Shown here: one piece after another, positions 18,140-27,096 of the stretch
Layout of the letters: each line of letters starts with the position of its first letter
How positions within the stretch are numbered: the stretch's first letter is position 1
Assembly (NCBI GenBank): GCA_001983455.1
Contig: LJDB01000022.1
Location: 24,627 to 59,937, forward strand
Origin: Candidatus Epulonipiscium fishelsonii
Lineage (GTDB): Bacteria > Bacillota > Clostridia > Lachnospirales > Cellulosilyticaceae
Length of the DNA: 35,311 nucleotides
Reading direction: 5' to 3'
The notes under the pieces: model-generated
What the model saw: only the letters and a program-made list of their open reading frames with translations
The model's database searches: none
What the model was told of the DNA's origin: nothing
Made by a program: the position numbers and the translations under genes

Positions 18140-19909
18140 TTAGCCTAAAAATTGTTGTTTTCGTAAAATATCAAGTGAATTTTTGATACACATTTTTCCA
18201 TACCCCCACAGAGGATCAGGAATTACCATTTTGTTTATATTTTTATCTGTACCACGCAGAAGATATGTTTTTAAATTCTCACCATATAAAAACGGATTAT
18301 TTTTTTGAACAATTCCCCATTCCATAAGAAGTGCAACACCACCCGTTACATGTGGAGCCGCCATACTTGTTCCACTCATTGCAATATATCCACCTGTAAC
18401 ACTAGTGGAAACAATGTCTACGCCAGGAGCAACTAAATCAGGTTTCACTAAAATATCATTTCTTACATAACCTTGACCAGAAAATGATGCAATTTGCCCA
18501 GTTACACTATTATAAGCCCCTACTGTTATTCCGTTACGTGCGGTTGATGGTGTTGTTAGTGTTGTGTTTGGTGTTGGTTCAAGCATAAAGGTATTGTCTC
18601 CTGCTTTTGCCTTGGATGGTCCCCATACGTCATACCTGCCATCTACAACATCTATACCAAAAATTTCTATTCTCCAAACCCCTTCATTAATAAACCTATT
18701 ATCCATTGACCTCAGAAACACTGCAAATTCTTCATCTCCATTAAGAGGAGAAGGCCCAGCAAAAGTTGTATATATTTTGGTGCGTTGCAATACATATTGA
18801 CGTGCCCCCTGAGAATACCTTATTCTTGGGGTTCTTGCTCCCGATGGACTAACAATTTCAAACTCAAATGTATCAATAAAATTTTTCCATAAATATAAAG
18901 CATATGAACGTTGATTTTCTCCAACTTGAAATTCAAAGAAATGAATTCTATCAGGTGAAATAAGTCCGCTCGTGTGAGTATTTCCCCCACCTTCATTTCC
19001 AGCACCAATGATAATGTTCGTTTTCCACTCTTCTGAAACATCATCAATAAATGCTTCAATCAATGCTCTACCATCGTGTGGACCTTCATTCATTCCGTTA
19101 CTTATATTAATTGCCACAGGCCTTTGCAATTTTTTAGCATATTCAATAATAAATTTTATTGCTAACATTATTTCCACATTACGCACTAGTGCTTCTTCTT
19201 TTCCTGGAATGCCCAGCTTTACAATTAAAAAATCTGCTTCGGGAGCTGCTCCAACATAAGTTCCATTTGAAGCTCTGCCGTTTCCACCTGCAATACCAGC
19301 AACATGAGTGCCATGCCCATTTGTATCTTCAGAAGGAACAACCGCCAAACGTGCATATCTATTTGGCTGACGTAATGCATAATTAATTTGTTCTTTTGTA
19401 TAAATAGTTCCCATTTTAAAGCCTTCAGGAGGGCTTCCATTAATACTTTGGTCCCAAATTGCTTCTATTCTAGTCGTTCCATCTGGATTTATAAAGTCTC
19501 TGTGGGCGTATTGTATTCCTGAATCAATAATCCCTAGTAAAACACCCTTTCCCTTAAGTTCAAATGGTCTATTGTTTTGTACTGTTTTAATACAAGATAT
19601 TTGCATACTTTTGTCAAGATTATAGTTTAATAATTTAGGAGCTTCCATATATTCAACTTGAGTGTAACGCATCAAATTATCTACACGTTGTCTTGATATT
19701 GAAATTACTGCATATCTACTATTTATAATTTGGGCAATTCCTCCTTCGTCCTCAGCAACTTTATTTATATCACCATTATATTTTACTATAATGTCAATAT
19801 TATTGCTTGCTTCAAAACCATAAACTTGTAAATAATCCGTTGCTTCCTCTATTTCTGAACTTGAAAGAGATGATAAAATTTGTAAAGTTGCATCAATTTT
19901 ATTATCCAT
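18140..19909 (-). CDS. Csp-like subtilase (S8), complete triad, copy 4
   Basis: The 589-residue S8 serine protease has no signal peptide. The N-terminal roughly 115 residues look like a prodomain. The catalytic domain has D129 in GIIDSGIQYAHRDF, H199 in NGHGTHVAGIAGG, oxyanion N305 in IGAGNEGGGN and S515 in MSGTSMAAPH. The long stretch between Asn and Ser (about residues 315-450) fits the beta-rich jelly-roll insert of clostridial Csp germination proteases, and the length matches Csp (about 550-590). AGGAGG lies before the ATG. It follows copy 3 by 47 bases and resembles it closely around the Asp motif (shared FIN-DGTTRI--IWDQ), so the two look like a tandem duplication. Confidence 0.9.
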   Translation of the reverse strand: MDNKIDATLQILSSLSSSEIEEATDYLQVYGFEASNNIDIIVKYNGDINKVAEDEGGIAQIINSRYAVISISRQRVDNLMRYTQVEYMEAPKLLNYNLDKSMQISCIKTVQNNRPFELKGKGVLLGIIDSGIQYAHRDFINPDGTTRIEAIWDQSINGSPPEGFKMGTIYTKEQINYALRQPNRYARLAVVPSEDTNGHGTHVAGIAGGNGRASNGTYVGAAPEADFLIVKLGIPGKEEALVRNVEIMLAIKFIIEYAKKLQRPVAINISNGMNEGPHDGRALIEAFIDDVSEEWKTNIIIGAGNEGGGNTHTSGLISPDRIHFFEFQVGENQRSYALYLWKNFIDTFEFEIVSPSGARTPRIRYSQGARQYVLQRTKIYTTFAGPSPLNGDEEFAVFLRSMDNRFINEGVWRIEIFGIDVVDGRYDVWGPSKAKAGDNTFMLEPTPNTTLTTPSTARNGITVGAYNSVTGQIASFSGQGYVRNDILVKPDLVAPGVDIVSTSVTGGYIAMSGTSMAAPHVTGGVALLMEWGIVQKNNPFLYGENLKTYLLRGTDKNINKMVIPDPLWGYGKMCIKNSLDILRKQQFLG

Positions 19910-19956
19910 ATAATCCTCCTACACTTAACTGTTGCCGTAGTTTGCTTCAATGATTA

Positions 19957-21705
19957 TTAGTTGTCATAAATTTCACTTAATTCTTGCAAAGTATCTTTGA
20001 TACATAATTCACCATAACCCCACTGTCTATTTGGGTATGGTCCGTTTTGTATATAACTTCTGGTGTTTCTTAATAGGTATAGTTTTAATCTTTCGCCATA
20101 CAAAAATCTATCTCTATTTTGTACAATTAAATATTCCATTAGCAAAGAATATGCTCCTACTATAAATGCTGCTGCTGCACTTGTGCCACTAACATTGCTA
20201 TATCTTAACTTATCTATACTGGGAGTCATAATATTAACTCCTGGTGAAGTTATATCTGGTTTAATTCTTCCGTCTCTTGTGTATCCTTGCCCCGAGAAAC
20301 TAGCAATTTGAAAGTTGTTTGAAGCTCCAACACTAGTTATATTTTTTCCAGTAGAAGGCATAGTCAGAGTCATTTCATTTGTTGGATTTAAAAATCTTGC
20401 TGTTCGTTGTGCACCGTCCAGAGCTTCAGACCATATATCATATCTTCCTTCAATAACTTCAATGCCTATTATTTCTAGTTTCCAAATGCCAGAATTAATA
20501 TTTTCATCCATCGCATCAAAAAATATTAAAATTTGTTCTCCTCGTTCTTCTGGTGCTCCAGTAGAAAAATTTATCATAACAAGGGTATCACCTAAAATAA
20601 AACTTCTATTGTTTACTTTCCTAGTCAAAATTTCGGTTTTTTGCCCTACAGGAGAGTCAACCACAATTGCAAAATCGTCTATAAAACTTTTCCATAACGT
20701 TAAAAAATAATATGGCTGATTTTTTTCAATAAATATTTCAACTTCCTGAGTCTCGTCAGTTTCTATTACTCCACTAGTGTGACTGTCTTTATTTGCTTGA
20801 TTTCCTGTGCCAACTACCACATTAGTTTGCCATTCTCTTGAAACCTCATCTATATATATTTCTAGTGTACTAGTTCCATCATGGCTTCCTTCATTTATCC
20901 CTAGTCCTATCAATATACTTACGGGTTTATTTAGTTCTTTTGCTTTATTTGTTATGTATTTTAATGCAAGCATAACCTCAACATTTCTTGGCTCATAAGT
21001 GCTATTTTGCATGCCATTTTTGCCTATTTTTACTATGATTAATTCACTTTCTGGTGCAACTCCTTTGTACTTTTTATTTAATCTTCCGTTGCCACAAGCA
21101 ATTCCAGCAACTGCTGTTCCATGCCCTAAAGTGTCTATGCTTGGAACAATTTCTAGATTTTTCCCTTTCTCAACCTGTTTCAAAGCCTCGTTAATTTGGT
21201 CTTTAGTATATTCTATACCTCTTTTAAACCCATCTGGGGGGTTACCACTTAAAGTTTGGTCCCAAATATAATTTATACGAGTGGTGCCATCCGCATTTAT
21301 AAAATCTGGATGAGTATAATCAATTCCGCTATCAATAAATGCAACTAACGTTCCTTTTCCCGTTACCCCAAAACTTCTTTGAGGGTCACCCAACTTTGCT
21401 CCACATATGTCACTAACGGCTTTATCTAAAATATATTTCATAACTTCTGGCAACTCAATATACAAGATGTTTGGTTGTTCTGATAAGCGTCGTATTTCAT
21501 ATTTTGATATTGTCATAACACAATAGTTTTTATTGATGACTTCTATAACAACCTTAAAATTTTCCTCTATGTTATCCAAGTTGCCTATATAGTACACTAC
21601 AACTTCCCATATATCTGGGTTTGATATACCTGTTGTATTGATAAATGAAGATAATAAATTTTGTCCTTGATACTGCAAGGCTAATTGAAGTTGAGCACTA
21701 AGCAT
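19957..21705 (-). CDS. Csp-like subtilase (S8), complete triad, copy 3
   Basis: The 582-residue S8 protease has no signal peptide. D125 lies in AFIDSGIDYTHPDF, H195 in LGHGTAVAGIACG, N302 in GTGNQANKDSH and S509 in VSGTSAAAAF. The Pro normally following the catalytic Ser motif (GTSMAAP) is Ala, and copies 1 and 2 also lack it. An N-terminal prodomain of about 110 residues and a jelly-roll-like insert of about 310-450 match the Csp pattern. The ATG overlaps the end of copy 2 by 8 bases behind GAGGAGG, so its translation is coupled to that of the degenerate member. Confidence 0.9.
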   Translation of the reverse strand: MLSAQLQLALQYQGQNLLSSFINTTGISNPDIWEVVVYYIGNLDNIEENFKVVIEVINKNYCVMTISKYEIRRLSEQPNILYIELPEVMKYILDKAVSDICGAKLGDPQRSFGVTGKGTLVAFIDSGIDYTHPDFINADGTTRINYIWDQTLSGNPPDGFKRGIEYTKDQINEALKQVEKGKNLEIVPSIDTLGHGTAVAGIACGNGRLNKKYKGVAPESELIIVKIGKNGMQNSTYEPRNVEVMLALKYITNKAKELNKPVSILIGLGINEGSHDGTSTLEIYIDEVSREWQTNVVVGTGNQANKDSHTSGVIETDETQEVEIFIEKNQPYYFLTLWKSFIDDFAIVVDSPVGQKTEILTRKVNNRSFILGDTLVMINFSTGAPEERGEQILIFFDAMDENINSGIWKLEIIGIEVIEGRYDIWSEALDGAQRTARFLNPTNEMTLTMPSTGKNITSVGASNNFQIASFSGQGYTRDGRIKPDITSPGVNIMTPSIDKLRYSNVSGTSAAAAFIVGAYSLLMEYLIVQNRDRFLYGERLKLYLLRNTRSYIQNGPYPNRQWGYGELCIKDTLQELSEIYDN

Positions 21706-23626
21706 TGTTTCCTCCTCTATAAATTCCGTATCCTTGCATTGGATTTGGATAGTTTACTGTATCTAAATGATGTAACTTTTCTGATATTAAATATGACATA
21801 ATAGGTGTGTTTGGAGTAGGATCATTTGTATAAATTGAAACAATATCAGTAATTGAACCTTGAGAAACAAATGTTGGAGTTATCCTGTTGTCTCTTGTAT
21901 ATCCTCTGCCTGAACTTTTTGTAATGGTCAACATTTCTTCTTTATAATCACCAACACATATAAGTGAAGGTATATTTCCAATTGAAGGTATAGTGAAAAA
22001 TGGATCGGCATCTTGCAAATGTGCATAAGGGTTCAACTCTTGTGTTGCCAGCCAAATATCAGCAATAGTTTTTTTCCCATCAGTAGGTTGAATTTCTACT
22101 TTCCAAGGACCTTTTCGTACGTTTTTCATTCTAAAAAGTATATTTATAGAACCATTTGTTGCACTGATTTGATTTCCTCTTGAAAATATTGTCCCTTCAG
22201 AAGTTTGATGTATTTTTGGTAATGAAATATCATATACTTTATTTGCTGGGCTAATTAGCTTTACTTTCGCATTTTGCGGATATGTAATCCATATGCAACC
22301 AACAATATTATTATCTCTTTGACTTACTCTTATAGTACTTTCTTCTTTATAAGTAGAAGTAGTGACACGTGCATGATGGTGTTTATCTCCTTCTTCACCT
22401 GCTGTTGTGATGATTGTCACTCCTGGTTGTAAAGCATAAGTATTAATTAAGTCTTCCAATATATCACTGCCATCATGACTACTTATGTTTGTTCCATATG
22501 GAATATAAATGACTATAGGTTTAGATTGTAATTTTGCATCGGAAATTAAATTGTCTATAGCTAAAATTAAGTCTTCCATCAATATGGCATTTTCCGAATA
22601 TTTACCTCCATAGATTTCCTGGATACCTGCTGAAGCTGGTGGAATTTTATCAATTGTTTTAACCAACACATGTTCATTGCTTACATCTTGGATTTTTACA
22701 AATTCAGATTGAGTAGTAACTATATTTAATATTTTAGGCCAAAAATTTGTAGCAATAAAGTCTTTAATCGTATTTTTAGCTTGATTAAACTGTAATTTTG
22801 TACCTTTTAAAAATCTAACCTGAGCTAATGTTTGAATATATTCAAACCCTAGGTTATTATAAAAATGTTCATTTTTTGGAGCGGTCATATTTAAATGTAT
22901 ATAAATCATTTCATTGTCTGGGATTTGTTCAAAAAATATGTCATTATACATGTCTGAATGTCTATATTGTCTTTTCAAGTCTAGAGTATTTATTTCTCTA
23001 AGTCCAGCAATTTTTGCAAATGATACAAACGGATGATCCGTTGTAAATATAGCAGTTTGAATATATCCATTATTATTATCATACCTCTCTTTTATATTTT
23101 TCTCATAATATATATGTATGCCTTTTGCCATCGTTAAAATTTCTGTAACTAATTTATCTAAAATCATATTTTTAGCAAATTTAGCCATATTATAAATTAC
23201 AGGAATTTTTTTGAGCTCTAAACTATGTGTAACTATATCAAATATGCCTATTAAATACTGCTCACTATTCACGTTATTTCCATCAGCCAAAATTAAATTT
23301 TTATCATCAATAGCTGTTTTAAACATATTTTTATCTAAGTCATATAGTGCATATTGTTTTAAATCTATACAAGCTTGCATTTCTATAGTGCTACCAACTA
23401 TACAATATAAATAGTTATTATCTAGCTCTATATACTCGCTTCTAACAGGTAACAACTCTATCTCAAATGCCATTTCATATTCAAATATTACTCCCATATT
23501 TTTCAAATGTTTTCCATATTCTTCATCGTCTATTAAACAACTAATATAAGGTGTTATACTCAAATACTCATATTCATTCTCCATATATTCTCTAAATAAA
23601 CTTGGTTGTTTTGTATAAACTAACAT
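21698..23626 (-). CDS. Degenerate Csp-like pseudoprotease, copy 2
   Basis: The 642-residue protein aligns with its neighbours only from about residue 365: KPIVIYIPYGTNISSHDGSD matches the HDG segment of the active copies, and CVGDYKEE and SSGRGYTRDNRI match the strand before the Ser loop. The triad is gone. No GHGT motif exists, the oxyanion Asn is E411 (TTAGEEGDKHHH), and the Ser loop with its helix is deleted (PIMSYLISEKLHH leads straight to NYPNPMQGYG). The N-terminal roughly 300 residues are unlike a subtilase. Two phrases there (FAKIAGLREI at 203-212 and HFYNNLGFEYI at 254-264) resemble the end of GNAT acetyltransferase folds, a weak inference. AGGAGG precedes the ATG. The intact long frame argues for a selected function, perhaps regulatory, as with C. 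difficile CspC. Confidence 0.8.
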   Translation of the reverse strand: MLVYTKQPSLFREYMENEYEYLSITPYISCLIDDEEYGKHLKNMGVIFEYEMAFEIELLPVRSEYIELDNNYLYCIVGSTIEMQACIDLKQYALYDLDKNMFKTAIDDKNLILADGNNVNSEQYLIGIFDIVTHSLELKKIPVIYNMAKFAKNMILDKLVTEILTMAKGIHIYYEKNIKERYDNNNGYIQTAIFTTDHPFVSFAKIAGLREINTLDLKRQYRHSDMYNDIFFEQIPDNEMIYIHLNMTAPKNEHFYNNLGFEYIQTLAQVRFLKGTKLQFNQAKNTIKDFIATNFWPKILNIVTTQSEFVKIQDVSNEHVLVKTIDKIPPASAGIQEIYGGKYSENAILMEDLILAIDNLISDAKLQSKPIVIYIPYGTNISSHDGSDILEDLINTYALQPGVTIITTAGEEGDKHHHARVTTSTYKEESTIRVSQRDNNIVGCIWITYPQNAKVKLISPANKVYDISLPKIHQTSEGTIFSRGNQISATNGSINILFRMKNVRKGPWKVEIQPTDGKKTIADIWLATQELNPYAHLQDADPFFTIPSIGNIPSLICVGDYKEEMLTITKSSGRGYTRDNRITPTFVSQGSITDIVSIYTNDPTPNTPIMSYLISEKLHHLDTVNYPNPMQGYGIYRGGNNA

Positions 23627-23650
23627 AAAACGGCCTCCTATTAATAGTAA

Positions 23651-25306
23651 TTATATTGTTGCTAAAGCATTCTCTAGGTTCAGTTGCCCATACCCCTCTA
23701 TATTATTTGGGTATACAACACCTTTTCTTCTTTTGGCTCCTCTATTTAAAATTATACTCATTATTCTTGTATTTATTGTTGGTAAATTTCCCTTTGTAAT
23801 TGCCCATTCCATTAATAAAGCGGCAGCTCCAGAGGCTATTGCTGCTGATGTGGAAGTTCCTATTAAAGACGTAGTTCCACCAATTAAATCAGGGCCAACA
23901 ACGTTAATTCCTGGTGCAATTAAATCAGGCTGAACATATCCATTAGTAATGGAGCCACGTCCAGAACCTGCATATAAACTTCCATCTATATAATCATATG
24001 CCCCAACAGATATAACATATTTTGAAGTTGCTGGAATGCAAATAGTACTTTCTGTATTTGGCTCAGAAAACCTTGTGTTAAACTCTATAAATCCCACATG
24101 TGGAAGCCATGCATCAAAATTTCCGTTTAATATAAATTCTCCATATACATCAATTTGCCAGCTCCCAGGAATTGGTTTGTCAAATCTAATAGCAATTAAT
24201 TGGCCACCTGTATTTATTTCAGGATATGCATATGTAATAGTTATCCTTGATTCTTGCAAAGTAAATGAAATTTCTTCTTGCTTATATGGTCTTAATGGAA
24301 CTTGCTCAACAATTTGGCCTATAGGGGTCCGCATACTAACAAGAAGTTTATCCACTGATTTACTCCAAATTTGTAAGATAAATCCGTTTTCATTTTCTGC
24401 CACATTAAGTTCAATTGTTTTTGTCTCACCTTGCTGTAGTGTATTTTTATAGTGATGTCCTGCATTGGCTTCATTGCCAGTTGCAACAACAACTGCTATT
24501 CCTGGTATAAAAGTTATTTCATCCAAATACCTTTCAATGATGTTTGTTCCATCATGTGCCCCGTCATTATTGCCCACTCCAACACATAAAACTAGAGGTT
24601 TTTGTAAGGCAGCGGCTTTTTCAATTATGTAATGCATTCCCATTAAGACATCTGAGTCGCTATATGCTGGAACTCCTTCTTTCAAAAAATAATAGTCCTT
24701 CAATCCTTGTGCAGGTTCTTTTAATCTTACTATTAGAAACTCGGCATCTGGAGCTGCTCCAATATAATCCGTGTCTCCACTCCTATCTTTTCCACCAGCC
24801 ACTCCAGCAAGAAATGTTCCATGCCCAACTGAATCTTTTGACGGCACAACTGATAAAGGATCTTCATTTTGTAAAGCATCATTTATATTTTCTCTAGTAT
24901 ATTCTGTTCCAATAGCAAATCCTTCTGGATGATTTTCGCTTTGTATACTTTGGTCCCACAAAGAAACAATGCGTGTGCTTCCATCTTCAAACCTAAAATT
25001 GTAATTAGTGTAATCAATTCCCGTATCAACAAATCCTAGTAAAATACCATCTCCTCTTAATTCCCCAAAAGGATAATCATGAAAAACTAGTATTCCCGCA
25101 TCTTGCAAAGCTTCTTCGCTATTTAGTCCATATAAAGTTGCCATCCTTGCATACTTAACTTCTTTTACTAATTTCTGAATTTGATACTCTGCAGTTTCTG
25201 GCACCTGAACAATATAGATTCCATATATAATTGGGTAAAAAATTAAGTCTGGATATTGCTTTTGTAATACCTTTATATCTTTGAAGTCTTCAATGATATA
25301 TTCCAT
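23651..25306 (-). CDS. Csp-like subtilase (S8), complete triad, copy 1
   Basis: The 551-residue S8 protease is the first gene of the leftward block. D94 lies in GFVDTGIDYTNYNF, H162 in VGHGTFLAGVAGG, N278 in ATGNEANAGHH and S485 in IGTSTSAAI. The prodomain is shorter (about 85 residues) than in copies 3 and 4. The jelly-roll-like insert spans about residues 285-425. No signal peptide is present, as in clostridial CspA/B/C proteins packaged in spores. GAGGAG precedes the ATG and copy 2 starts 24 bases after its stop. Csp proteases activate the cortex hydrolase SleC during germination; no sleC is in the window. Confidence 0.9.
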   Translation of the reverse strand: MEYIIEDFKDIKVLQKQYPDLIFYPIIYGIYIVQVPETAEYQIQKLVKEVKYARMATLYGLNSEEALQDAGILVFHDYPFGELRGDGILLGFVDTGIDYTNYNFRFEDGSTRIVSLWDQSIQSENHPEGFAIGTEYTRENINDALQNEDPLSVVPSKDSVGHGTFLAGVAGGKDRSGDTDYIGAAPDAEFLIVRLKEPAQGLKDYYFLKEGVPAYSDSDVLMGMHYIIEKAAALQKPLVLCVGVGNNDGAHDGTNIIERYLDEITFIPGIAVVVATGNEANAGHHYKNTLQQGETKTIELNVAENENGFILQIWSKSVDKLLVSMRTPIGQIVEQVPLRPYKQEEISFTLQESRITITYAYPEINTGGQLIAIRFDKPIPGSWQIDVYGEFILNGNFDAWLPHVGFIEFNTRFSEPNTESTICIPATSKYVISVGAYDYIDGSLYAGSGRGSITNGYVQPDLIAPGINVVGPDLIGGTTSLIGTSTSAAIASGAAALLMEWAITKGNLPTINTRIMSIILNRGAKRRKGVVYPNNIEGYGQLNLENALATI

Positions 25307-25344
25307 TTAGTTAGCTCCTCAAATTCTTTTTGTTCCTTATTTAA

Positions 25345-25373
25345 TTTGTATGTGCATGTATTGTTATTATTCA
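25345..25373 (-). promoter_or_regulatory. Candidate sporulation-type promoter for the subtilase block
   Basis: Reading leftward, GAATAAT (25372-25366) and CATACAAA (25352-25345) are 13 bases apart. This resembles the Bacillus sigma-E consensus (KMATATT, 14 bases, CATACAMT), one mismatch in each box and one base short. It lies about 40 bases upstream of the copy 1 start. No comparably good sigma-A site is seen on this strand. Confidence 0.35.
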
Positions 25374-25402
25374 ATCTTTTTTAAATCATATACATAATTT
25401 GC

Positions 25403-25431
25403 TTGTTTTAAAATTTAATCCGTGATATAAT
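25403..25431 (+). promoter_or_regulatory. Sigma-A promoter for DUF969-DUF979-pcp
   Basis: TTGTTT (25403-25408), a 17-base spacer with an extended -10 TGA, and TATAAT (25426-25431) lie 28 bases before the ATG at 25459. Confidence 0.65.
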
Positions 25432-25458
25432 ATTAAAATTATTTGGAGGTGTTAATAA

Positions 25459-26130
25459 ATGGTAAAATTAATCGGTATTCTAATTGTTATTCTAGGCTTT
25501 TCATTTAAAATTGAAACATTATTTACAATTTTAGTAGCTGGAATAGCAACAGGTCTAGTAGCAGGATTAAACTTCAATGAAATTCTAACCATACTAGGGG
25601 AATCATTTGTAGCAAACAGAGGTGTATCACTATTTATTCTAACTCTACCTGTAATAGGAGTTTTAGAAAGATATGGTCTTAAGCAACGTGCAGTAACTCT
25701 TATCAAAAGCATCAAAAATTTAACTACTGGAAATTTGTGTACTATCTATGTGTTACTTCGTCAAATTGCAGGTGCTTTTTCTATTAGAATTGGTGGACAC
25801 CCACAATTTGTTCGTCCAATCGTTAATCCAATGGCTCAAGCAGCGGCAGAAGCAACTAATGGTAAAATATCAGAACATGACAAAGAAATTATTAAAGCTT
25901 ATTCAGCAGCTTCTGAGAACTTTGGCAATTTCTTTGGTCAAAATTTATTTGCGGGTAGTAGTGGAGTTTTATTAATTGCTTCTACTTTGTCAGAACAAGG
26001 TTATGAAGTCAGCACAATTAGCGTTGCACAGGCGGGATTAATTATTGCAGTTACAGCATTTGTTATAATTGCTATAAATAATTATTTGTTTGACAAAAAG
26101 TTGGCAGCTAAATATACTACCAAAAAATAA
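25459..26130 (+). CDS. DUF969 membrane protein, putative permease subunit
   Basis: The 223-residue hydrophobic protein has several membrane segments (for example KLIGILIVILGFSFKIETLF near the start and GLIIAVTAFVIIAINNYLF near the end) and the DUF969 block RIGGHPQFVRPIVNPMAQAA. In Firmicutes DUF969 and DUF979 genes occur side by side, often with pyroglutamyl peptidase, and are thought to form a transporter; that function is inferred from gene neighbourhoods. GGAGGTG precedes the ATG and DUF979 begins 21 bases after its stop. Confidence 0.87.
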   Translation: MVKLIGILIVILGFSFKIETLFTILVAGIATGLVAGLNFNEILTILGESFVANRGVSLFILTLPVIGVLERYGLKQRAVTLIKSIKNLTTGNLCTIYVLLRQIAGAFSIRIGGHPQFVRPIVNPMAQAAAEATNGKISEHDKEIIKAYSAASENFGNFFGQNLFAGSSGVLLIASTLSEQGYEVSTISVAQAGLIIAVTAFVIIAINNYLFDKKLAAKYTTKK

Positions 26131-26151
26131 TTTTTAAATAGGAGGCTTAAA

Positions 26152-27084
26152 ATGACGCAATTTATTAGTGTATCTTTAACGATATTTTATGCATTAATGG
26201 GATTTTTAATGTTGTTCATTGCTTATAAATCCTTTATTACTATCGACGACAATAAAAAATTTGGAACAGCTTTGTTCTGGATTTTAATGGCAATTCCTTT
26301 TATTGCTGGAGAGTACATACCTAAAAATATAATTGGACTTTTATTAATTTTATCAAGTTGTCTAACTGTATCTAAGCAAGTAGTCTTTGCTAAATATGAA
26401 GCACCATCAGAAGAGTTCGCTCTAGCTTCTTCTGAAAAATTAGGAAACAAAATATTTTTACCTTCACTAGTTTTAGCAATTGTAGCGTTAATAGTAGCAA
26501 CAGTTTGGGCAAAAGTTCCTGGTGCTTCATATTTTGCAATTGCAGCTGCTGGAATTGTAGCTTTAATAGCAGCATTTGCTTTGACAAAAGCTAAACCAAT
26601 CGTAGCTGTAAATGATAGTGCTCGTTTATTACAACAGATGGGCCCTTCCAGTATGCTACCACAACTTTTGGTTGCTCTAGGAGCTTTATTTACCACGGCA
26701 GGAGTTGGAGATGTCATCTCACAATTAATCTCTGGTATAATTCCTGCTGACAGTCGACTTATGGGTGTTATTGCTTATTGTATTGGTATGGCAGTTTTCA
26801 CTATGATAATGGGAAATGCTTTTGCTGCTTTTGCAGTTATAACAGCAGGTATAGGTATTCCTTTTGTACTTTCTCATGGCGGAAACCCTGCTATTATCGG
26901 TGCATTTGCATTAACAGCAGGATATTGTGGAACATTAATGACACCAATGGCAGCAAACTTTAATATTGTACCCGCTGCACTACTAGAGATGAAAAAACAA
27001 TATGATGTTATAAAATATCAATTTCCTGTGGCTATTACTTTATTGATAGCACACATTGTATGTATGTATTTATTCGGATTTTAA
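26152..27084 (+). CDS. DUF979 membrane protein, putative permease subunit
   Basis: The 310-residue integral membrane protein has about eight to ten hydrophobic segments. The C-terminal half has the conserved DUF979 stretches MGNAFAAFAVITAGIGIPF and ALTAGYCGTLMTPMAANFNI, resembling the hairpin regions of secondary transporters. AGGAGG precedes the ATG. It sits between DUF969 and pcp with spacings of 21 and 12 bases, an operon that probably imports and cleaves pyroglutamyl peptides or handles the 5-oxoproline product. Confidence 0.87.
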   Translation: MTQFISVSLTIFYALMGFLMLFIAYKSFITIDDNKKFGTALFWILMAIPFIAGEYIPKNIIGLLLILSSCLTVSKQVVFAKYEAPSEEFALASSEKLGNKIFLPSLVLAIVALIVATVWAKVPGASYFAIAAAGIVALIAAFALTKAKPIVAVNDSARLLQQMGPSSMLPQLLVALGALFTTAGVGDVISQLISGIIPADSRLMGVIAYCIGMAVFTMIMGNAFAAFAVITAGIGIPFVLSHGGNPAIIGAFALTAGYCGTLMTPMAANFNIVPAALLEMKKQYDVIKYQFPVAITLLIAHIVCMYLFGF

Positions 27085-27096
27085 AGGAGGCTACTT

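Noticed and set aside
20315-20710. 131-codon rightward frame inside a subtilase gene
   Set aside because: It is antisense to conserved protease sequence, with no ribosome site or known motif.
24036-24452. 138-codon rightward frame inside a subtilase gene
   Set aside because: It is antisense to conserved protease sequence with no ribosome site.
26223-26717. 164-codon leftward frame inside DUF979
   Set aside because: It is antisense to a well-supported membrane protein gene; its low-complexity Ala/Thr/Lys composition is typical of a shadow frame.
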